A DNA stretch of 17,390 nt, from positions 1 to 17,390 of the forward strand of contig CAYZWF010000040.1 of the NCBI GenBank assembly GCA_964482135.1, read 5' to 3'. Shown in pieces: positions 1 to 7,710 of the stretch (position 1 is its first letter; each line of letters starts with the position of its first letter). A model generated the notes under the pieces. The model saw only the letters and a program-made list of their open reading frames with translations. It was not told the DNA's origin and searched no databases. Made by a program: the position numbers and the translations under genes. The stretch comes from UBA11136 sp964482135. Lineage in GTDB: Bacteria > Pseudomonadota > Alphaproteobacteria > UBA11136.

Positions 1-177
1 AGCTGCGCCAATGGCGGCGGCTATTACCATTATTCCTATTCCGTGGTGCGCGGCTGTGACCGCATCGTGCCGGTGGATATATATGTCCCCGGCTGTCCGC
101 CCACGGCGGAAGCTCTCTTGTATGGCATTCTTCAGCTGCAGAAGAAGATTCGCCGCACCGGCACCATCCTTAGATAG
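1..177 (+). CDS. nuoB: NADH-quinone oxidoreductase subunit B, 3' end (partial)
   Basis: This is the C-terminal 58 residues of NuoB (PSST/20 kDa subunit), reading from base 1 in frame 1 to TAG at 175-177. The 5' part lies outside the window. NuoB sits in the connecting module at the quinone site and carries the terminal [4Fe-4S] cluster N2. The fragment begins SCANGGGYY, whose Cys is the third N2 ligand, and contains VDIYVPGCPP, whose Cys is the fourth. The paired cysteines of the N-terminal half are not visible. A further Cys in VVRGCD is not, to my knowledge, a ligand. The end, LQLQKKIRRTG, is typical of alphaproteobacterial and mitochondrial homologues. nuoC follows after 64 bp. Identification is certain; completeness of the upstream part cannot be judged. 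Confidence 0.96.
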   Translation, partial: SCANGGGYYHYSYSVVRGCDRIVPVDIYVPGCPPTAEALLYGILQLQKKIRRTGTILR

Positions 178-241
178 TTTTGTCCTCAACAGGGGCGGCA
201 CGGGCTCATATGCCGCAAAGGCCGAAAAGAACCACAGCACG

Positions 242-886
242 ATGATGGAACAGGCGCTTCAGGATTTTTGTGACCATGTGACGGCGGCCATGTCCGACCA
301 TGTGCTGTCCGCGCGCGAGGAAAAGGGCGAGCTCATCCTCACCGTTAACCGGGAGTCTATCGTCCGGGTTCTGAATTTCCTGCGCGACGACAGCAGCTGC
401 CGGTTCAAGGTGTTGATCGATATTTGCGGAGTCGATTTCCCCGACCGCGATCCCCGTTTCGAAGTGGTCTACCAGCTTCTCAGCCCGACCCAGAACCAGC
501 GTCTCATGGTCAAGGTGAACGCCAATGCTGACACTCCGGTTCCTTCCGCCACGGGTATTTTCTCGGCCGCCGGATGGTTCGAAAGGGAAGTCTGGGACAT
601 GTTCGGCATTTCCTTTTCCGACCATCCCGATCTGCGCCGCATCCTTACCGATTACGGTTTCGAGGGCCATCCCCTGCGCAAGGACTTTCCCCTCACCGGC
701 TATGTGGAGGTGCGCTACGACGACGAACAGAAGCGCGTGGTCTACGAGCCCGTGAAACTGACCCAGGAATTCCGCAGCTTCGATTTCTTGAGCCCCTGGG
801 AAGGCGTACAGGAACTTCTGCCCGGCGATGAAAAAGCCGGGAACGGCGAAGATGCCGATAATGAAGCTGGGGCCGGAGAGTCTTAA
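242..886 (+). CDS. nuoC: NADH-quinone oxidoreductase subunit C
   Basis: NuoC (30 kDa subunit) is a peripheral-arm connecting-module protein with no cofactor that packs against NuoD. The product has 214 residues, a usual length for a stand-alone NuoC. The family signature runs at about 113-153: FEREVWDMFGI, then HPDLRRILTDYGFEGHPLRKDFP. The C-terminal tail (about 196-214) is acidic and Gly/Ala-rich, and probably disordered. The reading frame is open back to base 11, but that part overlaps nuoB in another frame. No ATG, GTG or TTG lies in frame between the nuoB stop and 242, so the tandem ATG ATG at 242/245 must be the start. The ribosome-binding site is weak (AAAGG near 217). NuoC is separate from NuoD, unlike the fused NuoCD of enterobacteria. 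nuoD starts 5 bp downstream. Confidence 0.97.
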   Translation: MMEQALQDFCDHVTAAMSDHVLSAREEKGELILTVNRESIVRVLNFLRDDSSCRFKVLIDICGVDFPDRDPRFEVVYQLLSPTQNQRLMVKVNANADTPVPSATGIFSAAGWFEREVWDMFGISFSDHPDLRRILTDYGFEGHPLRKDFPLTGYVEVRYDDEQKRVVYEPVKLTQEFRSFDFLSPWEGVQELLPGDEKAGNGEDADNEAGAGES

Positions 887-891
887 AGATC

Positions 892-2070
892 ATGGCGGAA
901 CGCCAGATACGCAACTATTCCATGAATTTCGGGCCCCAGCATCCGGCGGCCCATGGCGTGCTGCGTCTGGTGCTTGAGCTCGACGGCGAGATCGTCGACC
1001 GCGCCGACCCCCATATCGGTCTGCTTCACCGGGGCACCGAAAAACTCATCGAGCACAAGACCTATCTTCAGGCCGTGCCCTATTTCGACCGCCTCGATTA
1101 CGTGGCGCCCATGAACCAGGAGCACGCCTTCGCCCTGGCCGTGGAAAAGCTTCTCGGTATCGAGGCGCCGCCGCGGGCGCAGTATATCCGCGTCCTCTAC
1201 AGCGAGATCGGGCGCATTCTCAACCACCTGCTCAACATCTCCACCTACGCGCTGGACGTGGGAGCCATGACACCGTTCCTGTGGTTGTTCGAGGAGCGGG
1301 AAGTGCTAATGGAGTTCTACGAGAGGGTGTCGGGCGCCCGCATGCATGCCGCCTATTTCCGTCCCGGTGGCGTCTATCGGGACATGCCGGCGGGGTTGGC
1401 CGAGGACATCCTCGCCTTCGTGGAGCGTTTTCCTCAGGTCATCGACGATACCGAGACCCTGCTCACCGAGAATCGCATCTTCCGCCAGCGCACCGTGGAT
1501 ATCGGCGTCATCACCGGAGAACAGGCGCTTGATTTGGGATTTTCCGGCTCCTGTTTGCGGGCTTCGGGTCTGCCCTGGGACTTGCGCAGGTCACGGCCCT
1601 ATGACGCCTATGCCGAGATGGATTTCGACGTGCCCATAGGCAAAAACGGGGACTGTTTCGACCGTTATCTGGTGCGTATGGAGGAAATGCGCCAGAGCCT
1701 GTCCATCATCCGCCAGGCGCTTGACCGCATGCCCGAGGGTCGGGTGATGGTGGAGGACAACAAGATTGCTCCGCCCCGGCGCGGGGAAATGAAGAACTCC
1801 ATGGAATCGCTGATCCACCATTTCAAACTTTTCACCGAGGGCTATCACGTGCCCCCGGGCGAAACCTATACCGCGGTGGAGGCGCCCAAGGGCGAATTCG
1901 GCGTCTATCTGGTGTCCGACGGCTCCAACAAGCCCTATCGCTGTAAAATAAGAGCGCCTGGATTCGCCTTTCTCCAGGCCCTGGATTTCCTCTCCAGGGG
2001 GCATATGCTGGCCGACGTGGTGGCGGTGATCGGCAGTCTCGATATCGTCTTCGGAGAAATTGACCGATGA
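892..2070 (+). CDS. nuoD: NADH-quinone oxidoreductase subunit D
   Basis: NuoD (49 kDa subunit) forms, with NuoB, the quinone-reduction pocket of complex I. It is related to the large subunit of [NiFe] hydrogenases but has no nickel. The product is 392 residues, full length. N-terminal signature NFGPQHPAAHGVLRL is at 12-26, HIGLLHRGTEKL at 41-52 and YFDRLDYVAPMNQEH at 64-78. His21 and Tyr70 match the two quinone head-group residues known from Thermus NuoD (His38, Tyr87), with the same spacing of 49. The stretch GAMTPFLWLFEEREVLMEFYE is also typical. A GGAGAG ribosome-binding site lies at 875-880. The stop codon overlaps the nuoE start (ATGA at 2067-2070), indicating translational coupling. Confidence 0.98.
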   Translation: MAERQIRNYSMNFGPQHPAAHGVLRLVLELDGEIVDRADPHIGLLHRGTEKLIEHKTYLQAVPYFDRLDYVAPMNQEHAFALAVEKLLGIEAPPRAQYIRVLYSEIGRILNHLLNISTYALDVGAMTPFLWLFEEREVLMEFYERVSGARMHAAYFRPGGVYRDMPAGLAEDILAFVERFPQVIDDTETLLTENRIFRQRTVDIGVITGEQALDLGFSGSCLRASGLPWDLRRSRPYDAYAEMDFDVPIGKNGDCFDRYLVRMEEMRQSLSIIRQALDRMPEGRVMVEDNKIAPPRRGEMKNSMESLIHHFKLFTEGYHVPPGETYTAVEAPKGEFGVYLVSDGSNKPYRCKIRAPGFAFLQALDFLSRGHMLADVVAVIGSLDIVFGEIDR

Positions 2071-2726
2071 GCGGGACAACCAAAAATCCACCCGGCAAGG
2101 GGAAAGCCAAGAATACGAAGCCAAAAACCTTCAAGTTTTCGCCTGAAAACACGGCGAGTATTCCCGATATTCTCGATCTTTATCCGGCGGGCCGTCAGGA
2201 AAGCGCCGTCATGCCGCTATTGACCCTGGCCCAGCGCCAGATCGGCGGCTGGCTGACCCGTGCGGCCATGGACCGGGTGGCGGAGATTCTCGGCATGGCG
2301 CCGATCCGGGTCTACGAGGTGGCCACCTTCTATTCCATGTATAACCACGCGCCGGTGGGCAAAAACCATATACAAATCTGTACCACCACACCGTGCTGGC
2401 TGCGCGGTTCCGACGAGGTGTTGGCTTCCTGCCGCAAGATTCTCGGTATTGGTCTGGGCGAGACTTCCGAGGACGGCGAATTCACCCTGGGCGAGGTGGA
2501 ATGTCTCGGCGCTTGCGTCAATGCGCCGCTGCTCAAGATCAATGATGATTATTTCGAGGATCTCGACCCGGCCCGGGTGGAGGCCATCCTCACCCTGCTC
2601 AAACGCGGCGATAAGCCCCATCCCGGTTCCCAGTCCAACCGTCATGGCGCGGCGCCGGCCAGCGGCCCGACCACGCTTCTCGAGGTGCCGCCACGCGATA
2701 GCGGAAACGTCGGGAGAAAAAGCTGA
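2067..2726 (+). CDS. nuoE: NADH-quinone oxidoreductase subunit E
   Basis: NuoE (24 kDa subunit) is the thioredoxin-fold partner of NuoF in the NADH dehydrogenase module and binds [2Fe-2S] cluster N1a. The product has 219 residues. The N-terminus (1-23) is Lys-rich, the helical region with LYPAGRQESAVMPLL is at about 38-52, and EVATFYSMY is at 84-92. Cluster ligands are Cys105, Cys110, Cys146 and Cys150, in the spacing C-x4-C ... C-x3-C. Residues 181-219 are a low-complexity Pro/Gly/Ser tail, similar in character to tails in other alphaproteobacterial NuoE. The ATG overlaps the nuoD stop by 4 bp, with GGAGA at 2052-2056. The stop shares one base with the nuoF start (TGATG). Confidence 0.97.
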   Translation: MSGTTKNPPGKGKAKNTKPKTFKFSPENTASIPDILDLYPAGRQESAVMPLLTLAQRQIGGWLTRAAMDRVAEILGMAPIRVYEVATFYSMYNHAPVGKNHIQICTTTPCWLRGSDEVLASCRKILGIGLGETSEDGEFTLGEVECLGACVNAPLLKINDDYFEDLDPARVEAILTLLKRGDKPHPGSQSNRHGAAPASGPTTLLEVPPRDSGNVGRKS

Positions 2727-4045
2727 TGCTGCACGATTCGGAACGCATCTTTACCAATCTCTACGGGCTTTCCGACTGGCGTCTGCGCGGCGCCCGCAAA
2801 CGCGGCGACTGGGACGGCACCAAGGCCATCCTCGAAAAGGGGCGGGACTGGATTATCGAAGAGGTCAAGGAATCGGGCCTGCGCGGGCGTGGCGGCGCTG
2901 GTTTCCCCGCTGGCATGAAATGGTCCTTCATGCCCAAGGAATCGGATGGCCGGCCCCATTACCTGGTCATCAATGCCGATGAAGGCGAGCCCGGCACCTG
3001 CAAGGACCGCGAGATCATCCGCCATGATCCCCACAAGCTGCTGGAAGGGGCGCTGCTTGCTGGTTTCGCCATGGGCGCCAACACCGCCTATATCTATATC
3101 CGCGGGGAATTCCATGCCGAGGCCCAGCGCCTTCAGGTGGCCGTCGACGAAGCCCGCAAGGCCGGATTGATCGGCAAAAACGCCTGTAAATCGGGATGGG
3201 ATTTCGAAGTTTATCTTCATCGCGGGGCCGGCGCCTATATCTGTGGCGAGGAAACGGCCCTGCTGGAGAGCCTCGAGGGCAATAAGGGCCAGCCCCGCAT
3301 GAAGCCTCCGTTCCCGGCCAATGCCGGTCTCTACGGCTGTCCCACCACGGTAACCAATGTGGAAACCGTCGCCGTGGCGCCGGAGATTCTGCGCCGCGGG
3401 TCCGACTGGTTTGCGTCATTGGGGCGGCCCAGGAATACGGGCACCAAGCTGTTTTGCATCTCCGGCCATGTGAACCTGCCCTGCACCGTCGAGGAAGAGA
3501 TGGGCGTTCCCCTGCGGGAACTCATTGAAAAACACGCCGGTGGCGTGCGCGGCGGGTGGGACAATCTGATGGCGGTGATCCCCGGCGGTTCCTCGACCCC
3601 GCTTATTCCCAAATCCGTCTGCGACCATGTTCTCATGGATTTTGATTCCCTGAGCGAGGCCCAGTCGGGTCTGGGTACCGCGGGGGTGATCGTCATGGAC
3701 AAGTCCACCGACATCGTTCGCGCCATCACCCGGCTGTCCAAGTTCTACAAGCACGAATCCTGTGGCCAGTGCACGCCCTGCCGCGAGGGTACGGGCTGGC
3801 TGTGGCGGATGATGGAAAAACTGGTGGAAGGTGATGCCAGGATCGAGGACATCGACATGATCGAGGAGGTGACCCGCCAGATCGAGGGCCATACCATCTG
3901 CGCCCTGGGCGATGCGGCGGCGTGGCCGGTCCAGGGCCTGATCCGTCATTTCCGGCCCGAGCTGGAGCGCCGTATCGGCGTCCATGATCTGGCCATCACC
4001 GCGCCTGCCGGTGGTTATGACGAAGACATCCCGGAAGCGGTCTGA
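2726..4045 (+). CDS. nuoF: NADH-quinone oxidoreductase subunit F (NADH- and FMN-binding)
   Basis: NuoF (51 kDa subunit) oxidises NADH, passes electrons to FMN and then into the Fe-S chain through [4Fe-4S] cluster N3. The product is 439 residues, full length. The glycine-rich nucleotide-binding segment GLRGRGGAGFPAGMKW is at 51-66, NADEGEPGTCKDREI at 83-97, and GAGAYICGEETALLESLEG, part of the FMN/NADH site, at 167-185. Cluster N3 ligands are Cys346, Cys349, Cys352 (ESCGQCTPCREG) and Cys392 (HTICALGD). The ATG is preceded by GGGAGAA near 2712-2718 and shares its A with the nuoE stop, so translation is probably coupled. nuoG starts 10 bp after the stop. Confidence 0.98.
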   Translation: MLHDSERIFTNLYGLSDWRLRGARKRGDWDGTKAILEKGRDWIIEEVKESGLRGRGGAGFPAGMKWSFMPKESDGRPHYLVINADEGEPGTCKDREIIRHDPHKLLEGALLAGFAMGANTAYIYIRGEFHAEAQRLQVAVDEARKAGLIGKNACKSGWDFEVYLHRGAGAYICGEETALLESLEGNKGQPRMKPPFPANAGLYGCPTTVTNVETVAVAPEILRRGSDWFASLGRPRNTGTKLFCISGHVNLPCTVEEEMGVPLRELIEKHAGGVRGGWDNLMAVIPGGSSTPLIPKSVCDHVLMDFDSLSEAQSGLGTAGVIVMDKSTDIVRAITRLSKFYKHESCGQCTPCREGTGWLWRMMEKLVEGDARIEDIDMIEEVTRQIEGHTICALGDAAAWPVQGLIRHFRPELERRIGVHDLAITAPAGGYDEDIPEAV

Positions 4046-4055
4046 GGAAGGGATT

Positions 4056-6143
4056 ATGCCCAAGATCACCGTCAACCATATTGAGATCGAAGTGGATTCC
4101 GGACTCACCGTGCTTCAGGCCTGCGAGGCGGCGGGCATCGAGATTCCCCGCTTTTGTTATCACGAACGCCTGTCGATCTCCGGCAACTGCCGCATGTGCC
4201 TTGTGGAAATGGAGCCTTCGCCCCGGCCCGTCGCCTCCTGCGCCATGCCGGTTGCCGACGGCATGGTGGTTTACACCAATACGCCGATGGTGGAAAAGGC
4301 GCGCAAGAGCGCCCTGGAATTCCTGCTCATCAACCATCCCCTGGACTGCCCCATCTGCGACCAGGGCGGTGAATGTGATCTCCAGGACATCACCATGGCC
4401 TATGGCGCCGATCAAAGCCGCTTCCAGGAAAACAAACGGGCGGTCGCGGAAAAGGACCTGGGCCCCCTGGTAGCCACCGCCATGACCCGCTGTATTCACT
4501 GCACACGCTGTGTGCGCTTTTCCACCGAGGTGGCCGGCGTCGAGGAAATGGGAGCCACGGGGCGCGGCGAAAACACCGAAGTGGGCACCTATGTGCAGAT
4601 GGCCGTGAGTTCGGAGTTGTCGGGCAACATGATCGACCTCTGTCCGGTGGGGGCGCTGACCTCGAAACCCTATGCCTTCACCGCCCGCGCCTGGGAGTTG
4701 CGCCACACCGAGACCGTGGATGTGCTGGATGCGGTGGGCAGCAATATCCGGGTCGATTCCCGCGGCAACGAAGTCATGCGAGTTCTTCCCCGCCTCAACG
4801 AGGACATCAACGAGGAATGGATTTCCGACAAGACGCGGTTTTCCTATGACGGGCTCAAGCGCCAGCGTCTCGACCGCCCCTATGTTCGCGAGGACGGGCG
4901 GCTGCGCGAAGCAAGCTGGGAGGAAGCCTTTGCCGCCATCGCCGGGCGCATCGGCGCCATCAAGGGAGCCAAGGGCCAGAAGATCGCCGCCATCGCCGGT
5001 GACCTGGCCTGCTGCGAATCCATACAGGCGCTGAAAGACATTATGGATGCCTTCAAGTCACCCCATATGGACTGCCGCCAGGACGGCGCCATGCTCGATC
5101 CCGCGGCCCGCGCCGGCTATCTCTTTAATACCAGCATCTCGGGCATCGAGCACGCCGATCTGTGCCTTTTGATCGGCGTCAATCCCCGCATCGAAGCGCC
5201 CCTCATCAACGCCCGCCTGCGCAAACGCTTTCTCATGGGCGGCTTCTCCGTGGCCCTTGTGGGGGCCAAGGTCGATCTCACCTACACTTACGAATATCTC
5301 GGTTCCGGCCCCCGTACCCTGGAACAGATTCTTTCCCGCTCCCATATGTTCGCGGAACTCATGGATGCCGCGAACAGGCCCATGCTGATCCTGGGACAGG
5401 GGGCGCTGGCCCGTGCCGACGGCGCCGCGGTTCTCGCCGCCGCCCACGATCTGGCGGACCAGTTCGCCATGGTGAGCCACGACCGCAACGGGTTCAACGT
5501 TCTGCACAAAGCCGCCGCGCGGGTCGGCGCCATGGACCTGGGATTCGTTCCCGGCGAAGGCGGGCGCGACGTTGCCGGCATTCTCGATGGCGCGGCAAGT
5601 GGCGAGCTGGAAGTGGTCTATCTGCTCGGCGCCGACGAGATCGATACCACCTTCCTCGACCCCGCCTTCGTGATCTATCAGGGGCATCACGGTGATGCCG
5701 GGGCCGCCGCCGCCGGCGTGGTGCTCCCCGGCGCCGCCTATACGGAAAAGGACGCCACCTACGTTAATACCGAGGGCCGGGTGCAACAGAGCCGCCTTGC
5801 GGTGCATCCACCGGGCCAGGCCCGTCCCGACTGGATGGTGTTGCGCGCCCTGTCACAGGCCCTGGGCCAGAAGACGGGCTATGACACCCTTGAAGAACTG
5901 CGCGCCCAGATGATCCGCAGCAATGCCGTTTTCGCCGAGCTCGACGTGGCCGCCGCCGACCGCACGGCAAAAACCAGGTGGGCCGCCTTCGGCGTTTCCG
6001 GCAAGATGGGCGGCTCGCCCTTCGCCGATACGATGGAAAATTTCTACATGACCGACCCCATCAGCCGCGCCTCGCAAACCATGGCGCGCTGCACCGACAC
6101 CTTCATTGTTCCTCACCTCAAAATCACGGGCACCAATGGTTGA
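4056..6143 (+). CDS. nuoG: NADH-quinone oxidoreductase subunit G
   Basis: NuoG (75 kDa subunit) is the large Fe-S protein of the NADH module, carrying electrons from NuoF towards NuoI/NuoB. The product has 695 residues. An N-terminal ferredoxin-like domain holds [2Fe-2S] N1b ligands Cys34, Cys45, Cys48 and Cys62. N5 ligands are His94, Cys98, Cys101 and Cys107 (HPLDCPICDQGGEC), and N4 ligands are Cys146, Cys149, Cys152 and Cys196. From about 215 on, it is a degenerate molybdopterin-oxidoreductase-like domain without cofactor function. The extra CxxCxxxC set for cluster N7, present in E. coli NuoG, is absent, as in mitochondria and most alphaproteobacteria. The frame is open upstream to 3984, but ATG 4056, preceded by GAGGAAGGG at 4044-4052, gives the normal MPKITVN start. 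It overlaps nuoH by 8 bp. Confidence 0.97.
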   Translation: MPKITVNHIEIEVDSGLTVLQACEAAGIEIPRFCYHERLSISGNCRMCLVEMEPSPRPVASCAMPVADGMVVYTNTPMVEKARKSALEFLLINHPLDCPICDQGGECDLQDITMAYGADQSRFQENKRAVAEKDLGPLVATAMTRCIHCTRCVRFSTEVAGVEEMGATGRGENTEVGTYVQMAVSSELSGNMIDLCPVGALTSKPYAFTARAWELRHTETVDVLDAVGSNIRVDSRGNEVMRVLPRLNEDINEEWISDKTRFSYDGLKRQRLDRPYVREDGRLREASWEEAFAAIAGRIGAIKGAKGQKIAAIAGDLACCESIQALKDIMDAFKSPHMDCRQDGAMLDPAARAGYLFNTSISGIEHADLCLLIGVNPRIEAPLINARLRKRFLMGGFSVALVGAKVDLTYTYEYLGSGPRTLEQILSRSHMFAELMDAANRPMLILGQGALARADGAAVLAAAHDLADQFAMVSHDRNGFNVLHKAAARVGAMDLGFVPGEGGRDVAGILDGAASGELEVVYLLGADEIDTTFLDPAFVIYQGHHGDAGAAAAGVVLPGAAYTEKDATYVNTEGRVQQSRLAVHPPGQARPDWMVLRALSQALGQKTGYDTLEELRAQMIRSNAVFAELDVAAADRTAKTRWAAFGVSGKMGGSPFADTMENFYMTDPISRASQTMARCTDTFIVPHLKITGTNG

Positions 6144-7161
6144 ACTCTGGCAAGAATATCTGCTGCCGCTAATCATCATTGTGGCCAAGATCGTGGCCAT
6201 TGTGCTGCCGTTGCTGCTCTGCGTGGCCTATCTCACCTATGCCGAGCGCAAGGTGATCGGCGCCATGCAGCTGCGAAAAGGGCCCAACGTTGTGGGGCCT
6301 TTCGGCCTGTTACAGCCCATCGCCGACGGCTTGAAACTGTTCCTGAAGGAAACCGTGGTGCCGAGCAGCGCCAATCCGGCGGTCTTCATCTTCGCGCCCA
6401 TGCTCACCTTTGGCCTGGGGCTGGTGGCCTGGGCGGTGATTCCCTTCGACCAGGGGCTGGTCCTGGCCGACATCAATGTGGGCATTCTCTACCTCTTCGC
6501 CATTTCCTCGCTGGGTGTCTACGGCGTCATCATGGCGGGCTGGGCGAGCAATTCAAAATACGCCTTTCTCGGCGCCCTGCGCTCGGCGGCCCAGATGGTC
6601 TCCTACGAGGTCTCCATCGGCTTCATCATCATCACGGTGCTGCTCTGCGTGGGTTCTCTCAATCTCACCGCCATCGTCCTGGCCCAGGAAACGGTGTGGT
6701 TCGTGATCCCGTTGCTGCCCATGTTCGTGGTGTTTTTTATCTCCGCACTGGCCGAAACCAACCGCGCGCCTTTCGATCTGCCCGAGGCCGAGGCCGAGCT
6801 GGTGGCCGGATATAATGTGGAATATTCGGCCATGACCTTCGCGCTCTTCTTCCTTGGCGAATACGCCAACATGATCCTGATGAGCGCCATGACCGTGATC
6901 CTGTTCCTCGGCGGCTGGCTGCCGCCCTTCGACGTGGCGCCCTTTAACCTGATTCCCGGACCGCTGTGGTTCCTGATCAAGATCGCGGGCGTGCTGTTCG
7001 GTTTTCTGTGGGTGCGCGCCACCTTCCCGCGCTACCGCTATGACCAGCTCATGCGTCTGGGGTGGAAGGTGTTCCTGCCCCTGTCCATGGCATGGGTGGT
7101 GTTGACGGCCGGGGTTCTGATTGCCACGGGATGGCTGCCCCCGGCGGGAGGCGCCTTATGA
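6136..7161 (+). CDS. nuoH: NADH-quinone oxidoreductase subunit H
   Basis: NuoH (ND1) is the membrane subunit that holds the quinone tunnel and joins the peripheral and membrane arms. The product has 341 residues with about eight hydrophobic segments. Conserved cytoplasmic-loop motifs are AERKVIGAMQLRKGPN at 36-51, VVGPFGLLQPIADGLKL at 52-68, and AETNRAPFDLPEAEAELVAG at 206-225, the Glu-rich loop important for quinone and proton coupling. The open frame extends upstream to 6106, inside nuoG. ATG 6136 (MVELWQEYLLPL) gives the family-typical N-terminus just before the first membrane helix. The start lies inside the nuoG end (8-bp overlap) with no strong Shine-Dalgarno sequence, so it probably depends on coupling. 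The stop overlaps the nuoI start (ATGA). Confidence 0.97.
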   Translation: MVELWQEYLLPLIIIVAKIVAIVLPLLLCVAYLTYAERKVIGAMQLRKGPNVVGPFGLLQPIADGLKLFLKETVVPSSANPAVFIFAPMLTFGLGLVAWAVIPFDQGLVLADINVGILYLFAISSLGVYGVIMAGWASNSKYAFLGALRSAAQMVSYEVSIGFIIITVLLCVGSLNLTAIVLAQETVWFVIPLLPMFVVFFISALAETNRAPFDLPEAEAELVAGYNVEYSAMTFALFFLGEYANMILMSAMTVILFLGGWLPPFDVAPFNLIPGPLWFLIKIAGVLFGFLWVRATFPRYRYDQLMRLGWKVFLPLSMAWVVLTAGVLIATGWLPPAGGAL

Positions 7162-7646
7162 CCTTTCTCGAACGCTCCGTCCGGTCGGTCCTTCTTTACG
7201 AACTGCTGTCGGGGATGTGGCTGACCCTGGTCTATTTCTTCCGGCCCAAGGTGACCCTCAACTATCCCCTCGAGAAGGGGCCGCTGTCTCCGCGCTTTCG
7301 TGGCGAACACGCCCTGCGGCGCTATGAATCGGGCGAGGAACGCTGCATCGCCTGCAAGCTGTGCGAGGCCATCTGTCCGGCCCAGGCCATCACCATCGAG
7401 GCCGAGCCGCGGCCCGACGGCAGCCGCCGCACCACCCGTTACGACCTGGATATGACCAAGTGCATCTATTGCGGATTCTGCCAGGAGGCCTGTCCGGTGG
7501 ACGCCATCGTCGAAGGGCCGAACTTCGAGTTCGCCACCGAAACCCGGGCCGAGCTCATGTACAACAAGGACAAGCTGCTGGCCAACGGCGACCGCTGGGA
7601 ATCCGAGATCGCCGCCAATATCGAACGCGACGCGCCCTATCGCTAG
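7158..7646 (+). CDS. nuoI: NADH-quinone oxidoreductase subunit I
   Basis: NuoI (TYKY/23 kDa subunit) is an 8Fe ferredoxin-type protein that carries [4Fe-4S] clusters N6a and N6b and relays electrons from NuoG to N2 in NuoB. The product is 162 residues, the usual alphaproteobacterial length. An N-terminal amphipathic and membrane-associated segment (about 1-30) is followed by two ferredoxin motifs: Cys63, Cys66, Cys69, Cys73 (CIACKLCEAICP) and Cys102, Cys105, Cys108, Cys112 (CIYCGFCQEACP). ATG 7158 overlaps the nuoH stop by 4 bp and is preceded by GGGAGG at 7146-7151. The frame stays open upstream to 7062, but that lies in nuoH and does not resemble NuoI. A 56-bp gap, the largest between nuoD and nuoN, separates it from nuoJ. 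Confidence 0.98.
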   Translation: MTFLERSVRSVLLYELLSGMWLTLVYFFRPKVTLNYPLEKGPLSPRFRGEHALRRYESGEERCIACKLCEAICPAQAITIEAEPRPDGSRRTTRYDLDMTKCIYCGFCQEACPVDAIVEGPNFEFATETRAELMYNKDKLLANGDRWESEIAANIERDAPYR

Positions 7647-7668
7647 AAAAGGAATCCGAAGGAAAGCC

Positions 7669-7710
7669 ATGACTGTGGAAGCCAAAAAAAGAGGAGGAGA
7701 ACGTGCCTGA
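7669..7710 (+). CDS. possible 13-codon mini-ORF overlapping the nuoJ start
   Basis: ATG 7669 opens a 13-residue frame (MTVEAKKRGGERA, stop TGA 7708-7710) in the nuoI-nuoJ gap. It has its own good ribosome-binding site, AAGGAAAG at 7659-7666, five or six bases before the ATG. It ends 8 bp inside nuoJ in a different frame, so ribosomes ending here would sit on the nuoJ start. It contains an A7 run (7684-7690). I recognise no protein family. It could be a coupling or leader peptide for nuoJ, or chance, because purine-rich spacers easily create such frames. Losing one A from the run would join it in frame to nuoJ. Confidence 0.3.
   Translation: MTVEAKKRGGERA
7691..7705 (+). promoter_or_regulatory. 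strong Shine-Dalgarno sequence deciding the nuoJ GTG start
   Basis: GAGGAGGAGA at 7691-7700 contains a perfect GGAGG core (7693-7697), five bases before GTG at 7703. No ATG, GTG or TTG lies upstream in the nuoJ frame before the in-frame stop at 7670. The site therefore fixes the start. It suggests that the nuoJKLMN half of the operon has independent ribosome entry, in contrast to the overlapping starts of nuoE, F, H and I. Confidence 0.75.

Noticed and set aside
11..241. N-terminal extension of nuoC back to base 11
   Set aside because: Bases 11-177 are the end of nuoB in another frame with clear N2 ligand motifs. No start codon lies in the nuoC frame between the nuoB stop and 242, and the extension resembles no NuoC.
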